Under the pieces are notes generated by a model, which was given only the letters and a program-made list of their open reading frames with translations, searched no databases and was not told the origin of the DNA. This document shows positions 54,853 to 62,838 of a stretch of DNA of 64,000 bases, piece after piece. Location of the stretch: the NCBI GenBank assembly GCA_033816765.1, contig CM066288.1, positions 2,914,001 through 2,978,000 of the forward strand, read 5' to 3'. The translations under genes and the position numbers were made by a program. Origin of the DNA: Nothopassalora personata (Eukaryota; Ascomycota; Dothideomycetes; Mycosphaerellales; Mycosphaerellaceae). Position 1 is the first letter of the stretch. The number at the start of each line of letters is the position of its first letter.

Positions 54853-57800
54853 TCATTTGCTTCTCCTTGACGCCTCATAGCCGGCTACCATGCGATCCGC
54901 ATTCGCGAGGCCCTCCGCCGGTTCCCAGCTGTTGTACTCCTCTGGCCAGTCCTTCCACTGGACTAGATACTGCAGCTTGCCCTTGCGCTTACGCCTATCC
55001 AGCACTGCCTCTACCTCATACTCTCCGTCCTCATTAGCTAGAGGGGGTACGGGTCCATCCTCATCGCTACCGATATACGGCTCGAGGAGAGAGACATGGA
55101 AGACGTTGTGGAGCCCTGAGTCGGCTGGTAGCGCTAGGCGGTACGCCTGCGAACCGACAGCGTCCGTAATGCGGTATGGGCCGATGAACTTCGGACCCAT
55201 CTTCTTCTTTGGCACTGCCAACTTGAGGTTCTTCGTTGACAACAGGACTAAGTCACCTACGCGGTAGGTCTTGGCTTGGTGGGTCTTGTTGTAGTAGCGA
55301 GCCTGGCTTTCTGCTGCAGCCTTCCATCGCTCCTCGAGTGTAGCGCGTAGTTTTCGCATGCGACTCGCAGCTGTTACCGCTGCTGGTACTTCCCCCCCCT
55401 GGGTCTCGTCTCGAGATCCAGTTGGTGCAGGGGCAATCTCAGGTCGCCAACCGTGCGCTATTTCGAACGGACTCATCCGCAGTGTTGGGTGGATGCTGTT
55501 ATTAGCTGCGAATTCAGCAACTGCAAGCCACTCAGCCCACTCAGTTTGATTGTCACTGCAGTAACAACGAAGGTATTGTTCGAGGGTTTGGTTTGCCCTC
55601 TCAGTTTGGCCGTCAGTCTGAGGGTGAAAGGCCGTGGATAGCTTGCGCTTCACACGCGCCTCGAAGCAGAAGTCACTCCAAAACTGACTAGTGAAGACCG
55701 GACCTCGGTCGCTCACTATGCCTGACGGGACACCATAGTGTCGCACGACTTCGTCTCGCAGGAGCCTCGCAAGCTCCACGGCTGTGCAAGTCTTCGTCGT
55801 CGGGATGTACAAGCTCATTTTTGAGTAGCGATCGACTATCACTAGGATCGCATCATACATGCAACCGGCTCGCGTGCTTGGAGGTAGGTCCGTAATGAAA
55901 TCCATGGTGATTTCCTGCCACGGTCGCTCCGGTCTAGGAAGCGGTTGCAGCTCGCCGTAGGGTCGATGGCGCCTCGCCTTCGAACCCTGGCAGGTTCTGC
56001 AGGCTTGGACGTATTGTTTCACGTCCGTGCTAAGTGAGTCCCACCAATAATTACGTCGCAACAGCTCTTCAGTCTTGGTCCTTCCAAAGTGACCCGCGAG
56101 GACGTCGTCGTGGTGCATGCGAATCAGATGCGACCTGATTGCGTGATCCCTGGGTACCACGATCGCGTCTCCGCAGTACACAAGGTCATCCTTCACATGC
56201 CATCCCTTGGCGTCCCTCGCGCTTGGCGCCTGCGCCAAGCATGCGACACACTGGTCGTCTTGCTGCTGCGCGATCTTCATCAAGAGTGGGATCAACTCAC
56301 CCGTCGAGCTGTAAGCTTGACCCTGTATCACTGCAGCGCACACTGCTGCTGGTAAAGACGGCTTGTCTTGATGGGGAAGGTCACCTCTCCGCATTGCCAT
56401 CGCCGCGCCTATGTCGCCCTGCATCGCCTCGCAGGTGGCAAGCACGCGCTTCACCGTCGGCTCGCTTGTCCCTTCCAGAGACTCCTTCCAGAAAGACAGC
56501 TTACTTTGCAAGGTAGGCAGCAAGTTCGAAGTTTGTTGCGTTATGGCTGCGTAGTCACTGCGTCTCGAAGGCGCGTCGGCTGGGTTAGTCTTACCCGGCC
56601 GATGCTCCACTACAAAATCAAAAGACTGCAGGAACGTAGCCCATCGAGCTTGCCGCCCATTCAGCTGCTTTACTGTCATGAAGCCCTGTAGGTTAGCGTG
56701 GTCGACTAGCACTCGCACCGCATGCGTAGCGCCCTCCAAGTATGGCCTCCAATGCTTGAAAGCCTCAACCACTGCAAGTAGCTCCTGATCGTGCGTCTCG
56801 TAGTTGCACTCAGCTGGTATCATCTTGCGTGAATAGAACGCGATGGGATGCCACTCAGCACCAAACAATTGGGATATGATACCTGCGATCGCGAAACCTG
56901 AGGCATCCGTCTCGACTCGCGTGCGCAGCGCAGGATCGAAGTGCCTAAGTATTGGTGCACCTAAGAATCCGGCCTTAAGCTGTCGAAACGCCTGCTCTTC
57001 GCTTAAGGTCCACGTGAGAGGGCCGTGCTTCTTGCCGTCCTTGGATCCCTTTAGCAGGTCCGTTAGGGGCTTGCAGACCCTTGAGTATCCTTCTATAAAA
57101 CGCCGGTAGAAGTTGCAAAACCCAAGGAAGGACTGGACCTCATGAAAGGTCGTAGGTGTAGGCCATTCCTCGATAGCGGCTACCCTGCTCCTGTCCATCG
57201 ACACGCCTGCGGCGCTCACGACAAACCCAAGGAACTCTGCACTCTCCTGGAAGAAGTGACACTTCTTAGGGTTTGCGAACAGGGCAAACTTTCGTAGCCT
57301 CTCCAGCACCGCGCGTACGGCTCGCACGTGTGCCTCACGCGTCTCGCTGTAGATGAGGATATCATCTAGGTAGACCACGCAAATGTCATCAACTAAGCCG
57401 GTCAGCGCCTTGTTGATATACCCTTGAAAGGTTGCCGGTGCGTTGGTTAACCCGAACGGCATCACCAGGTACTCGTAGTGTCCGTATCGCGTGCGAAACG
57501 CAGTCTTCCACTCATCGCCTCGCTTAATAGGGATACGATGGTAGGCGTCCTTCAAATCGATTGTAGTGAAGAACCTGGAACCTGATAGCCTATCTAGCGT
57601 CTCGCTGATTAGGGGCAGGGGGTATCGGTTCTTCACTGTAATCTCATTCAGGCCTCTGTAATCAACACAGAGCCTAAGAGTGCCATTCTTCTTTGGCACG
57701 AACAGGATAGGCGCACCCGCCTCGCTTGCGGACCGCCTAATCCACCCCTTCTCCATTGCTTGCGCAAGGTACTCCTTCAAGGCCTCCAACTCAGTCAAGG

Positions 57801-58824
57801 ACTGGTGGTACAGCGGCTTGAAAGGGGGTTTCTTTCCTTCAACGAGATCAATCGCATGCTCAACCCCGTCGGGCATCTTGCGCTTCGCCTGCTCGTTAGG
57901 TGCGTATACATCTCGGAAGTCTGCAAATTCTTCAGGCCACGAGGGGCCCTCTCCTTCAGGTACTGCTGCAGCAATAGCCCGAACACTCATCGCATAAACC
58001 TGCTTTGAGCTCTCGAGATCCTCAAGGAACTCGCGTGCGTCACGCTGCTGAACCGCAGGCGTCTCTGCACCGTAGTACCACTGGTCATCCTTATCGGCCT
58101 TCACTATCCGATTACGATGCCGCCAGGGTCTACCCAAAATCACTGATGGCCTACCCATAGGCACCGCGTAGCAGATGGCGTCACTCACGCGCTCTACTCC
58201 CGCGTCATCAGCGAGTCGCAGCCGAACCGCAAAGGCGCCGTAGCAATACCCTGGGTCATGCGCATACGACTCTAACTTCGGCAGCCTTGCCCCATCAATG
58301 GGTTGCATTTGATGTCGGAGTACATACTCATACGACACTAGGCTGAGATCCGCACAGTCATCCAGGAGAAACGTGGCCTCGCGAAAGCCCTCACGAGTCT
58401 CGACTGCGCCTCGCAAGTGACGCGCTGGACACGCATCCACTCGCCTCAAGGGGTCGACTTCAGGAAAACTCGGACTCAGGAGCGACCCACTTATGGTCCT
58501 CTGCCTTTTCCCTGGTCGCTGCGATGGACACACATCCACTCGCCTCAAGGGGTCGACTTCAGGAAAACTCGGACTCAGGAGCGACCCACTTATGGTCCTC
58601 TGCCTTTTCCCTGGTCGCTGCGATGGACACACATCCACTCGCCTCAAGGGGTCGACTTCAGGAAAACTCGGACTCAGGAGCGACCCACTTCTGGTCCTCT
58701 GCCTTTTCCCTGGTCGCTGCGATGGACACACATCCACTCGCCTCAAGGGGTCGACTTCAGGAAAACTCGGACTCAGGAGCGACCCACTTCTGGTCCTCTG
58801 CCTTTTCCCTGGTCGCTGCCCTTC
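54853..58824 (-). CDS. pol: Chromovirus Pol polyprotein
   Basis: Frame open from 58824 to the stop at 54853, in -1 relative to gag, so it is probably made by frameshifting. The translated frame from the first near-start (58746) is 1297 residues. Order: repeated 33-residue linker (1-100); protease-like region with FLLDDCADLSLVSYEYV (~125-140) where the usual Asp-Ser/Thr-Gly is Asp-Asp-Cys; RT with VVYLDDILIYS (~459); RNase H with VETDASGFAIAGIISQ (~609); integrase zinc finger (HHDD..GHFG..C..CQG, ~872-905); DDE core (ITMDFITDLP, DRGPVFTSQFW, HPQTDGQTERANQTLEQY); C-terminal chromodomain (YLVQWKDWPEEYNSWEP, ~1262-1280). No premature stops. Chromodomains in such integrases can direct insertion to H3K9-methylated chromatin. 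Confidence 0.95.
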   Translation of the reverse strand, partial: EGQRPGKRQRTRSGSLLSPSFPEVDPLRRVDVCPSQRPGKRQRTRSGSLLSPSFPEVDPLRRVDVCPSQRPGKRQRTISGSLLSPSFPEVDPLRRVDVCPSQRPGKRQRTISGSLLSPSFPEVDPLRRVDACPARHLRGAVETREGFREATFLLDDCADLSLVSYEYVLRHQMQPIDGARLPKLESYAHDPGYCYGAFAVRLRLADDAGVERVSDAICYAVPMGRPSVILGRPWRHRNRIVKADKDDQWYYGAETPAVQQRDAREFLEDLESSKQVYAMSVRAIAAAVPEGEGPSWPEEFADFRDVYAPNEQAKRKMPDGVEHAIDLVEGKKPPFKPLYHQSLTELEALKEYLAQAMEKGWIRRSASEAGAPILFVPKKNGTLRLCVDYRGLNEITVKNRYPLPLISETLDRLSGSRFFTTIDLKDAYHRIPIKRGDEWKTAFRTRYGHYEYLVMPFGLTNAPATFQGYINKALTGLVDDICVVYLDDILIYSETREAHVRAVRAVLERLRKFALFANPKKCHFFQESAEFLGFVVSAAGVSMDRSRVAAIEEWPTPTTFHEVQSFLGFCNFYRRFIEGYSRVCKPLTDLLKGSKDGKKHGPLTWTLSEEQAFRQLKAGFLGAPILRHFDPALRTRVETDASGFAIAGIISQLFGAEWHPIAFYSRKMIPAECNYETHDQELLAVVEAFKHWRPYLEGATHAVRVLVDHANLQGFMTVKQLNGRQARWATFLQSFDFVVEHRPGKTNPADAPSRRSDYAAITQQTSNLLPTLQSKLSFWKESLEGTSEPTVKRVLATCEAMQGDIGAAMAMRRGDLPHQDKPSLPAAVCAAVIQGQAYSSTGELIPLLMKIAQQQDDQCVACLAQAPSARDAKGWHVKDDLVYCGDAIVVPRDHAIRSHLIRMHHDDVLAGHFGRTKTEELLRRNYWWDSLSTDVKQYVQACRTCQGSKARRHRPYGELQPLPRPERPWQEITMDFITDLPPSTRAGCMYDAILVIVDRYSKMSLYIPTTKTCTAVELARLLRDEVVRHYGVPSGIVSDRGPVFTSQFWSDFCFEARVKRKLSTAFHPQTDGQTERANQTLEQYLRCYCSDNQTEWAEWLAVAEFAANNSIHPTLRMSPFEIAHGWRPEIAPAPTGSRDETQGGEVPAAVTAASRMRKLRATLEERWKAAAESQARYYNKTHQAKTYRVGDLVLLSTKNLKLAVPKKKMGPKFIGPYRITDAVGSQAYRLALPADSGLHNVFHVSLLEPYIGSDEDGPVPPLANEDGEYEVEAVLDRRKRKGKLQYLVQWKDWPEEYNSWEPAEGLANADRMVAGYEASRRSK
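58428..58819. repeat. 99-bp tandem repeat at the gag-pol junction (about 4 copies)
   Basis: The unit CTCGCCTCAAGGGGTCGACT recurs at 58441, 58540, 58639 and 58738, a strict 99-bp (33-codon) period. The copies are nearly identical (TTATGG or TTCTGG variants). Being a multiple of three, copy-number change keeps the pol frame. Each copy encodes QRPGKRQRTISGSLLS in the pol frame and contains a GGGAAAA on the element strand. Confidence 0.97.
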
Positions 58825-59957
58825 TCAGTCAGAGCCTTCGCAGCGTCTACCCTGCGAACCGCTTGCGCGCCACGGTCCTTCCACAGGTGCCTGTTCGGGC
58901 AATCCGTCTTAATGTGACCCTTCTTATGGCATCCATAGCACTCCGCTTTGGTCCTATCAAAGGTCACAGACGATCCGCCGGCGTCCCGCTGGTAACTCGC
59001 ACCCGGGTCGCGCGACGCCTGACTATGCTTCTGCTGCTTCGAGCCACGATCGCTTCGCCCTTGGTCGCCCTCAGTCTCTCGCCTGCGGCGACCATGCTGC
59101 CCGCGGTCGTGCCCTCCGCTGCCACGCTCCGTGCTTTCAATGCGCGAAGCCAGGATCACCAGTTCCTCTCTGGTTGTTGGGATGTCATGAAACTTGACGA
59201 TTGCGGACCGCAGGCCAGGCGCAAGCTTAGCGAGCATATGTCGCACGCGTTGCGCCTCCGTATAGTCCCCCAACTGATCCTCCATGACATCCAGCTCAGT
59301 CGCAAACTGACGCACTGTCTGGTTGTCCTTCTGTTTCACCGCCTCATACTCCAACATCACGTTGAGCACGCGGTTCACAGGATCACCGCATGCGTCTCGA
59401 CAGAACTCCTCAAAGTCCTGGTATGTATACCCTTTAAGGTCAAGGACGCTATGGTTGGCGTGCCATCGCTCACTTGCCTCTCCGCTTAGGTACATAACCC
59501 CATACAGGACCTTTGACTCGTTCGTCGCATACGTGCCGCCTGAGAGGGCAAAGACAAGAGAGAGCTCCCTTAGGAATACCCGTGCTTTCTTGATCGAGTC
59601 CCCTCTAAAAGGCGTAGGTTCTTTGAGACGCAAACGTGTCGCATGCGATGCGACCGCGCCTCGAGCTGCGATATCATCGTCAGTTACTACAGATGGAGGA
59701 GGGGGAGGGGGAGTAGGGGATAGTTCTCCGCCGGATTCGCCCTGAGGGTCCGCCGGCGGCACGCTTGCGTCCCGCAAGATCTCCAACTGTTCAATCTCCC
59801 TCTGTATCTCCTTCTCCTCAACCTCTGCCCGAAGGGCATCCCTCCTTGCGACTAAGGCTGCACGCCTCGCTTGTTGCTGGGCCCTAGGGCTCAGGGGAGC
59901 CGCAAGCGTAGCGCTGCTGTCGTCGCGTTCGGACTCCATGGCGTGTATGGATTGCAA
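58773..59957 (-). CDS. gag: Chromovirus Gag
   Basis: 394 residues. N-terminal coiled stretch (QQQARRAALVARRDALRAEV), Pro-rich linker, then a Ty3-type capsid region (~100-245; FRGDSIKKARVFLRELSLVF, YLSGEASERWHANHSVLDLK, VLNVMLEYEAVKQKDNQTVR) and a basic linker. A CCHC zinc knuckle, CYGCHKKGHIKTDCPNR (~341-357), binds RNA during packaging. It ends in GKGRGPEVGRS, inside the first copy of the 99-bp repeat. A second in-frame Met (MESERD, residue 7) has a better context (gccATGGAG). Confidence 0.93.
   Translation of the reverse strand: MQSIHAMESERDDSSATLAAPLSPRAQQQARRAALVARRDALRAEVEEKEIQREIEQLEILRDASVPPADPQGESGGELSPTPPPPPPSVVTDDDIAARGAVASHATRLRLKEPTPFRGDSIKKARVFLRELSLVFALSGGTYATNESKVLYGVMYLSGEASERWHANHSVLDLKGYTYQDFEEFCRDACGDPVNRVLNVMLEYEAVKQKDNQTVRQFATELDVMEDQLGDYTEAQRVRHMLAKLAPGLRSAIVKFHDIPTTREELVILASRIESTERGSGGHDRGQHGRRRRETEGDQGRSDRGSKQQKHSQASRDPGASYQRDAGGSSVTFDRTKAECYGCHKKGHIKTDCPNRHLWKDRGAQAVRRVDAAKALTEKGSDQGKGRGPEVGRS
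58803..58809 (-). other. Candidate -1 frameshift heptamer GGGAAAA
   Basis: In the gag frame the site reads caG GGA AAA ggc, an X-XXY-YYZ heptamer about 28 bases before the gag stop, and a slip of one base back enters the pol frame, which opens at 58824. The family of -1 slippery sites is well known from retroelements; use here is inferred. Confidence 0.6.
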
Positions 59958-59964
59958 CGAAGAG

Positions 59965-59976
59965 AAGAATTAGAAC
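59965..59976 (-). other. Candidate self-priming primer-binding site
   Basis: Directly next to the LTR the element strand reads GTTCTAATTCTTC rather than the TGG of a tRNA-type site. Its CTAATTCTT (59965-59973) is complementary to AAGAATTAG inside the LTR (60033-60041), as in Tf1-type elements that prime with their own RNA 5' end. Confidence 0.5.
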
Positions 59977-60173
59977 TGTTAAGGGGATGTCGCAATGTAT
60001 AGCACGCCCACGACCTGCCAGTCGTAGATGAACTAATTCTTGCCTTTTGTTCAAGACGCATCGCGCGTCGCAAGGTGTACTCATGCGTGTCACGTGCGGC
60101 TTGGCAGCCGGTCGCGACCGCATGTCACATGCAAGGCCACATGTAGGGGTTAGCCACTGGGCTGCCCCTTACA
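59977..60173 (-). repeat. LTR (5' LTR in element sense)
   Basis: 197 bp, the partner of 53447-53643. Confidence 0.97.
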
Positions 60174-60178
60174 ACGAC
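60174..60178. other. 5-bp target duplication (ACGAC), right copy
   Basis: Matches 53442-53446. Confidence 0.9.
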
Positions 60179-60515
60179 GGTATTGCCTAAGCGTTACCGT
60201 GTAGCTATCCTACTATAGCATCCTTACTATAGTCCTATTACTAAGCGCAGAGTACCTCTAGAAGTTATATTCGATCTTTCTACGTAGTCGCGCTTCCTAC
60301 CATTTATCGAACTTAGTACGTATGTTTAGTTTGCTTATGCCCTATTGCTCGAGTCTACGCTTTAGGGTAGGCAGGGTGATATAGGCGCCGCGATTGTAGC
60401 GTAGATGTAGGACAATATCGCGATAGGTACGGTAGGGGAGTAGGTTAGCGATTTCTTCGCGAAATGGCTCGAGGTTAATAGGTAGCTTTCCGCGGACGCT
60501 AGCGACGATAGGCAT
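60179..60515 (-). pseudogene. Integrase-core transposase relic, 5' part
   Basis: ATG 60513-60515 opens MPIVASVRGKLPINLEPFRE and continues EIANLLPYRTYRDIVLHLRY, then LPTLKRRLEQ, a helix-turn-helix-like N-terminal region of the fungal integrase-core family. Stops (after RLEQ, KFDKW and others) fall where Trp or Gln is expected. The frame runs into the chromovirus at the ACGAC duplication and resumes at 53446 with RLRKSIGLLRR. RIP is milder here than at 45-53 kb: CA and TG are still present. Confidence 0.75.
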
Positions 60516-60670
60516 AGTAGCGATGTGTTGTGTTCGTGTTCTCGTAGGTCGCTGCTGCTGTGCGGGTGCTCGTAAACGGTAATAGTCGTGTAAAGAGGGA
60601 TAGGCGTATAAAGAGGTTATTGTTATTACTAAGATTCGAGGTCCTATCTAGTCACATAATGTAGATGACT

Positions 60671-60893
60671 ATGCCGTAAACATACTAGGAGCAGCTAATA
60701 TTGGCCAGTTTTGGCGGCTCCTAGTATGTTTACGGCATGTCGAATGTCGATTGTAGATACCTCGAATGTGGAGACCTCGAATGTGGACACCTCGATACGT
60801 GGATTGTAGACACCTCGTTACGTGGATTGTAGACACCTCGAATGTCGACACCTCGAATGTGAATATTGAGATACTACCACTTCTAGGGCACCA
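60671..60893 (-). repeat. Right terminal inverted repeat
   Basis: About 223 bp, the inverted partner of 45011-45254. Inner palindrome GCCGTAAACATACTAGGAGC with its inverse (60673-60737), then five or so CCTCGAATGTNGACA-like units out to GTGAATATTGAGATAC. Confidence 0.85.
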
Positions 60894-60901
60894 GGATTAT
60901 G
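60894..60901. other. Target-site duplication, right copy (GGATTATG)
   Basis: Second copy of the 8-bp sequence at 45003-45010. Confidence 0.75.
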
Positions 60902-61291
60902 CATGCTGCTCCGTGTTTCGTTTCAGGCTAGAGAAGATACTGCATATGTACCACGAGTCATAGGTATGCTGCTGCCGCTGGGGCTGCATTTCATATCCTC
61001 CATGCATTTGGGCCTCGCTCTGATCGGGATTCGTAATTTGTCTTAGTCTAATCAAGTCTCTCTGTGCTCTTGAATTCATACCGGAGCATCAATCGTGATG
61101 TCGTGTCGTGATTTCGTGTCGTGATGTCGCGTGGTGAAGTAATTCGAAAGTCGTGTGGCGAAGTTGTGCTGAGGCTGCTGTGTTGTAATCTTGTGCTGAA
61201 GATGTTTTGTGCTGAAGATGTTTTGCTTCGTTCTTATGACCTGAAATTGTGACACAGGTCTGACCCTGTGTGAGTTGATAGATCGTGACTT
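60902..61291. other. 3' flank of the UIM protein gene
   Basis: 390 bp with normal base composition. A run of CGTGATGTCGTGT-type direct repeats lies at 61093-61135. It was probably contiguous with the P450 upstream region before the transposon inserted. Confidence 0.45.
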
Positions 61292-62473
61292 TCATCCCTC
61301 GTTCTCCCCTGCGCCGTTCTCGCCGTTTTGGTCGTTGATTTGATTTCCATTGGCTTGATTCTCTGGCTGCTGCGAAGATGCTCTGATTGCCTGACGCATT
61401 GCTTCGTCTTCGCCGACATGACCGTTGTGCTCACGGGCTCGTGCTTCCTCGTTGCCTCCATATCCAGCTGGCTGTCTGAAGCGGTCTCTCAACTCCGCGG
61501 AGCTGGTGGCAGGCCGGCCTGGGAGCGATATTTGACCTCCGGTGCTGGCGTTGCGGCTAGGATCACGGCGTGAAGGTGCCTCAGGAGGGCGGTTGTCCCA
61601 AGGCTGCCAATGCCAGGAGCTGCGGGAGGCGTTATCATCTTCGTCGTTATCGTCAAGTCCTGGGATATTGGTGCGGCTGTTGAATTTGCCGTCGCTGAAG
61701 AGATTGCCACCAAGGTGGCGTCTGGGTCCACCAAGACCACCGGTCATCGGGAAGTCCTGGTCAGAGCCTCTGCTGCGCGTCTTGCTTTTGCCTCCAGAAG
61801 ACGACTTGGATTTATTGGGGCTTTTTTTCGTCGATGGTCCGCCACCGTCGTTGCCGCCAGCTTTGCGCTTTGCTGCAGATCTCATTGACGGTGGCGGTCC
61901 CATCGGCTCCTTGTCACGGACGAACAAATCCTCCTCACTTTCATAGGTGGAGTCTTCGGAGGTATCAGAATTGACCTCAACATCACCGAGGTCGATGCCT
62001 GCGGTCTGTACAGCGACCGTGCGTGCAGTGCGTCTCTTTCGGCGGCGGCGGACTTTACTTGCCTTCCACTTTTTGGCATCCTCAAACCATGATTGCCATT
62101 GCCTGTTGGGTGGATCTTCAAGTTCTTGCTCAAGCAGGCGAAGTTGATCATAATCGGACTCATTGAGGTAGCGCCAAGCATCGTGGAGGAATTGCATCTG
62201 CAGACGCTCCTTCTCCGCACCCTTGGTCGCTCTGAAGACTTTGATATCGAAGTGCGGCAGCCAAACGACCTCTCCTAACATTGGCTCGCGCCTGGTAGGA
62301 CCTCCGGTGGACAGCTTGAAGAGGCCAATCTCAACGGTGCCGTCCTCATCCACCTCGGCCTCTGCAACAGGCTGATACCAGACTTTAGTCCAGTCGCAAC
62401 CGCGATAGCCCACGTGCAGACGGCCAAAAAGCGCATTCTTTTTCTTGTCGAACAAGATGGCGGAGTGTGCCAT
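61292..62473 (-). CDS. Hypothetical protein with a C-terminal UIM-like motif
   Basis: 393-residue single exon. A compact N-terminal region (1-135; MAHSAILFDKKKNALFGRLH, WYQPVAEAEVDEDGTVEIGL, WLPHFDIKVFRATKGAEKER) is followed by a basic patch (RRRRKRRTAR, nuclear localisation likely) and a long disordered Ser/Gly/Lys region. Near the C-terminus GEDEAMRQAIRASSQQ (~350-366) fits the ubiquitin-interacting motif (acidic run, then phi-x-x-Ala-x-x-x-Ser). The tail is Asn/Gln/Glu-rich. I do not recognise the N-terminal domain. A role in ubiquitin-dependent nuclear processes is possible but inferred only from the motif. Confidence 0.7.
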   Translation of the reverse strand: MAHSAILFDKKKNALFGRLHVGYRGCDWTKVWYQPVAEAEVDEDGTVEIGLFKLSTGGPTRREPMLGEVVWLPHFDIKVFRATKGAEKERLQMQFLHDAWRYLNESDYDQLRLLEQELEDPPNRQWQSWFEDAKKWKASKVRRRRKRRTARTVAVQTAGIDLGDVEVNSDTSEDSTYESEEDLFVRDKEPMGPPPSMRSAAKRKAGGNDGGGPSTKKSPNKSKSSSGGKSKTRSRGSDQDFPMTGGLGGPRRHLGGNLFSDGKFNSRTNIPGLDDNDEDDNASRSSWHWQPWDNRPPEAPSRRDPSRNASTGGQISLPGRPATSSAELRDRFRQPAGYGGNEEARAREHNGHVGEDEAMRQAIRASSQQPENQANGNQINDQNGENGAGENEG

Positions 62474-62838
62474 AGTGAGAAGATGAAGGGTGTGGGAATA
62501 TTTGTGTGTACGTCAGACTTCTGCAGCAGTGTCAGTAATATGATTTGCCGTGCCTAGCAGCAACTTTACATGGTTGTCGGTGATGCTTCAAGGCACATGA
62601 GCCAGCGTTGTCTATTCTTGTAGGCTGTGGAGGTGCATGAGGTGTTATGCAAGTACGTACAAGGTGATGGTAGGTGGTAGTTGGAAGAGAGGCTGGATGT
62701 GGTGGTGTCGTTGACAGAGAGAAGTAGAGATGGGAATAGTGCTTATATGCCAGCGTTTGTTGCTAGCTTGTGATAGCTCTACAACTTCGCAGCTTGACGT
62801 GAGGCCGCAGCTGAGATCAGTAGGAGCACGTGAAAGTT
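62474..62838. other. Upstream region of the UIM protein gene
   Basis: 365 bp between the start of the UIM gene and the stop of the monooxygenase gene, both minus strand. No element recognised. Confidence 0.4.

Larger units (their letters stand above)
53447..60173 (-). mobile_element. Chromovirus (Ty3/gypsy LTR retrotransposon), intact
   Basis: 6727 bp. Two 197-bp LTRs (53447-53643, 59977-60173), identical by eye, begin TGTTAAGGGG and end CCCCTTACA as read on the plus strand. A 5-bp duplication ACGAC flanks it (53442-53446, 60174-60178). Internal order on the minus strand: priming region, gag, pol (protease, RT, RNase H, integrase, chromodomain), then an antisense gene, polypurine tract and LTR. 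Normal CA/TG content, no stops in gag or pol, and identical LTRs show a recent insertion, after the surrounding transposon was RIP-mutated. It disrupts the transposase relic. Confidence 0.97.
45011..60893. mobile_element. RIP-mutated TIR DNA transposon with nested chromovirus
   Basis: Long inverted ends (45011-45254 and 60671-60893) and a perfect 8-bp target duplication bound a 15.88-kb element; removing the nested LTR element and one 5-bp duplication leaves ~9.15 kb. The interior has the RIP signature: in the 60 bases 46141-46200 I count 12 TA and no CA or TG. On the minus strand it holds relics of an integrase-core transposase, a second unrecognised protein (49560-51005) and a basic protein with histone H3-tail-like repeats (46923-47250), with TAG/TAA stops where CAG/CAA or TGG codons would fit. 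Arrays and hairpins of one core motif occupy much of the rest. The transposase belongs to the fungal integrase-core group; I cannot assign a superfamily from the 8-bp duplication alone. Confidence 0.8.

Noticed and set aside
54853..58746. Pol starting independently at 58746
   Set aside because: The codon there is TTG and the frame is open further upstream into gag; a -1 frameshift at GGGAAAA explains the overlap better.
58417..59489. Plus-strand frames of 139-321 residues over gag and the 99-bp repeat
   Set aside because: They are shadows of gag/pol; repeats of 99 bp keep several frames open on both strands.
45011..60893. Starship-type giant element
   Set aside because: No tyrosine-recombinase (DUF3435) captain is seen; long inverted repeats, an 8-bp duplication and an integrase-core transposase fit a TIR element instead.
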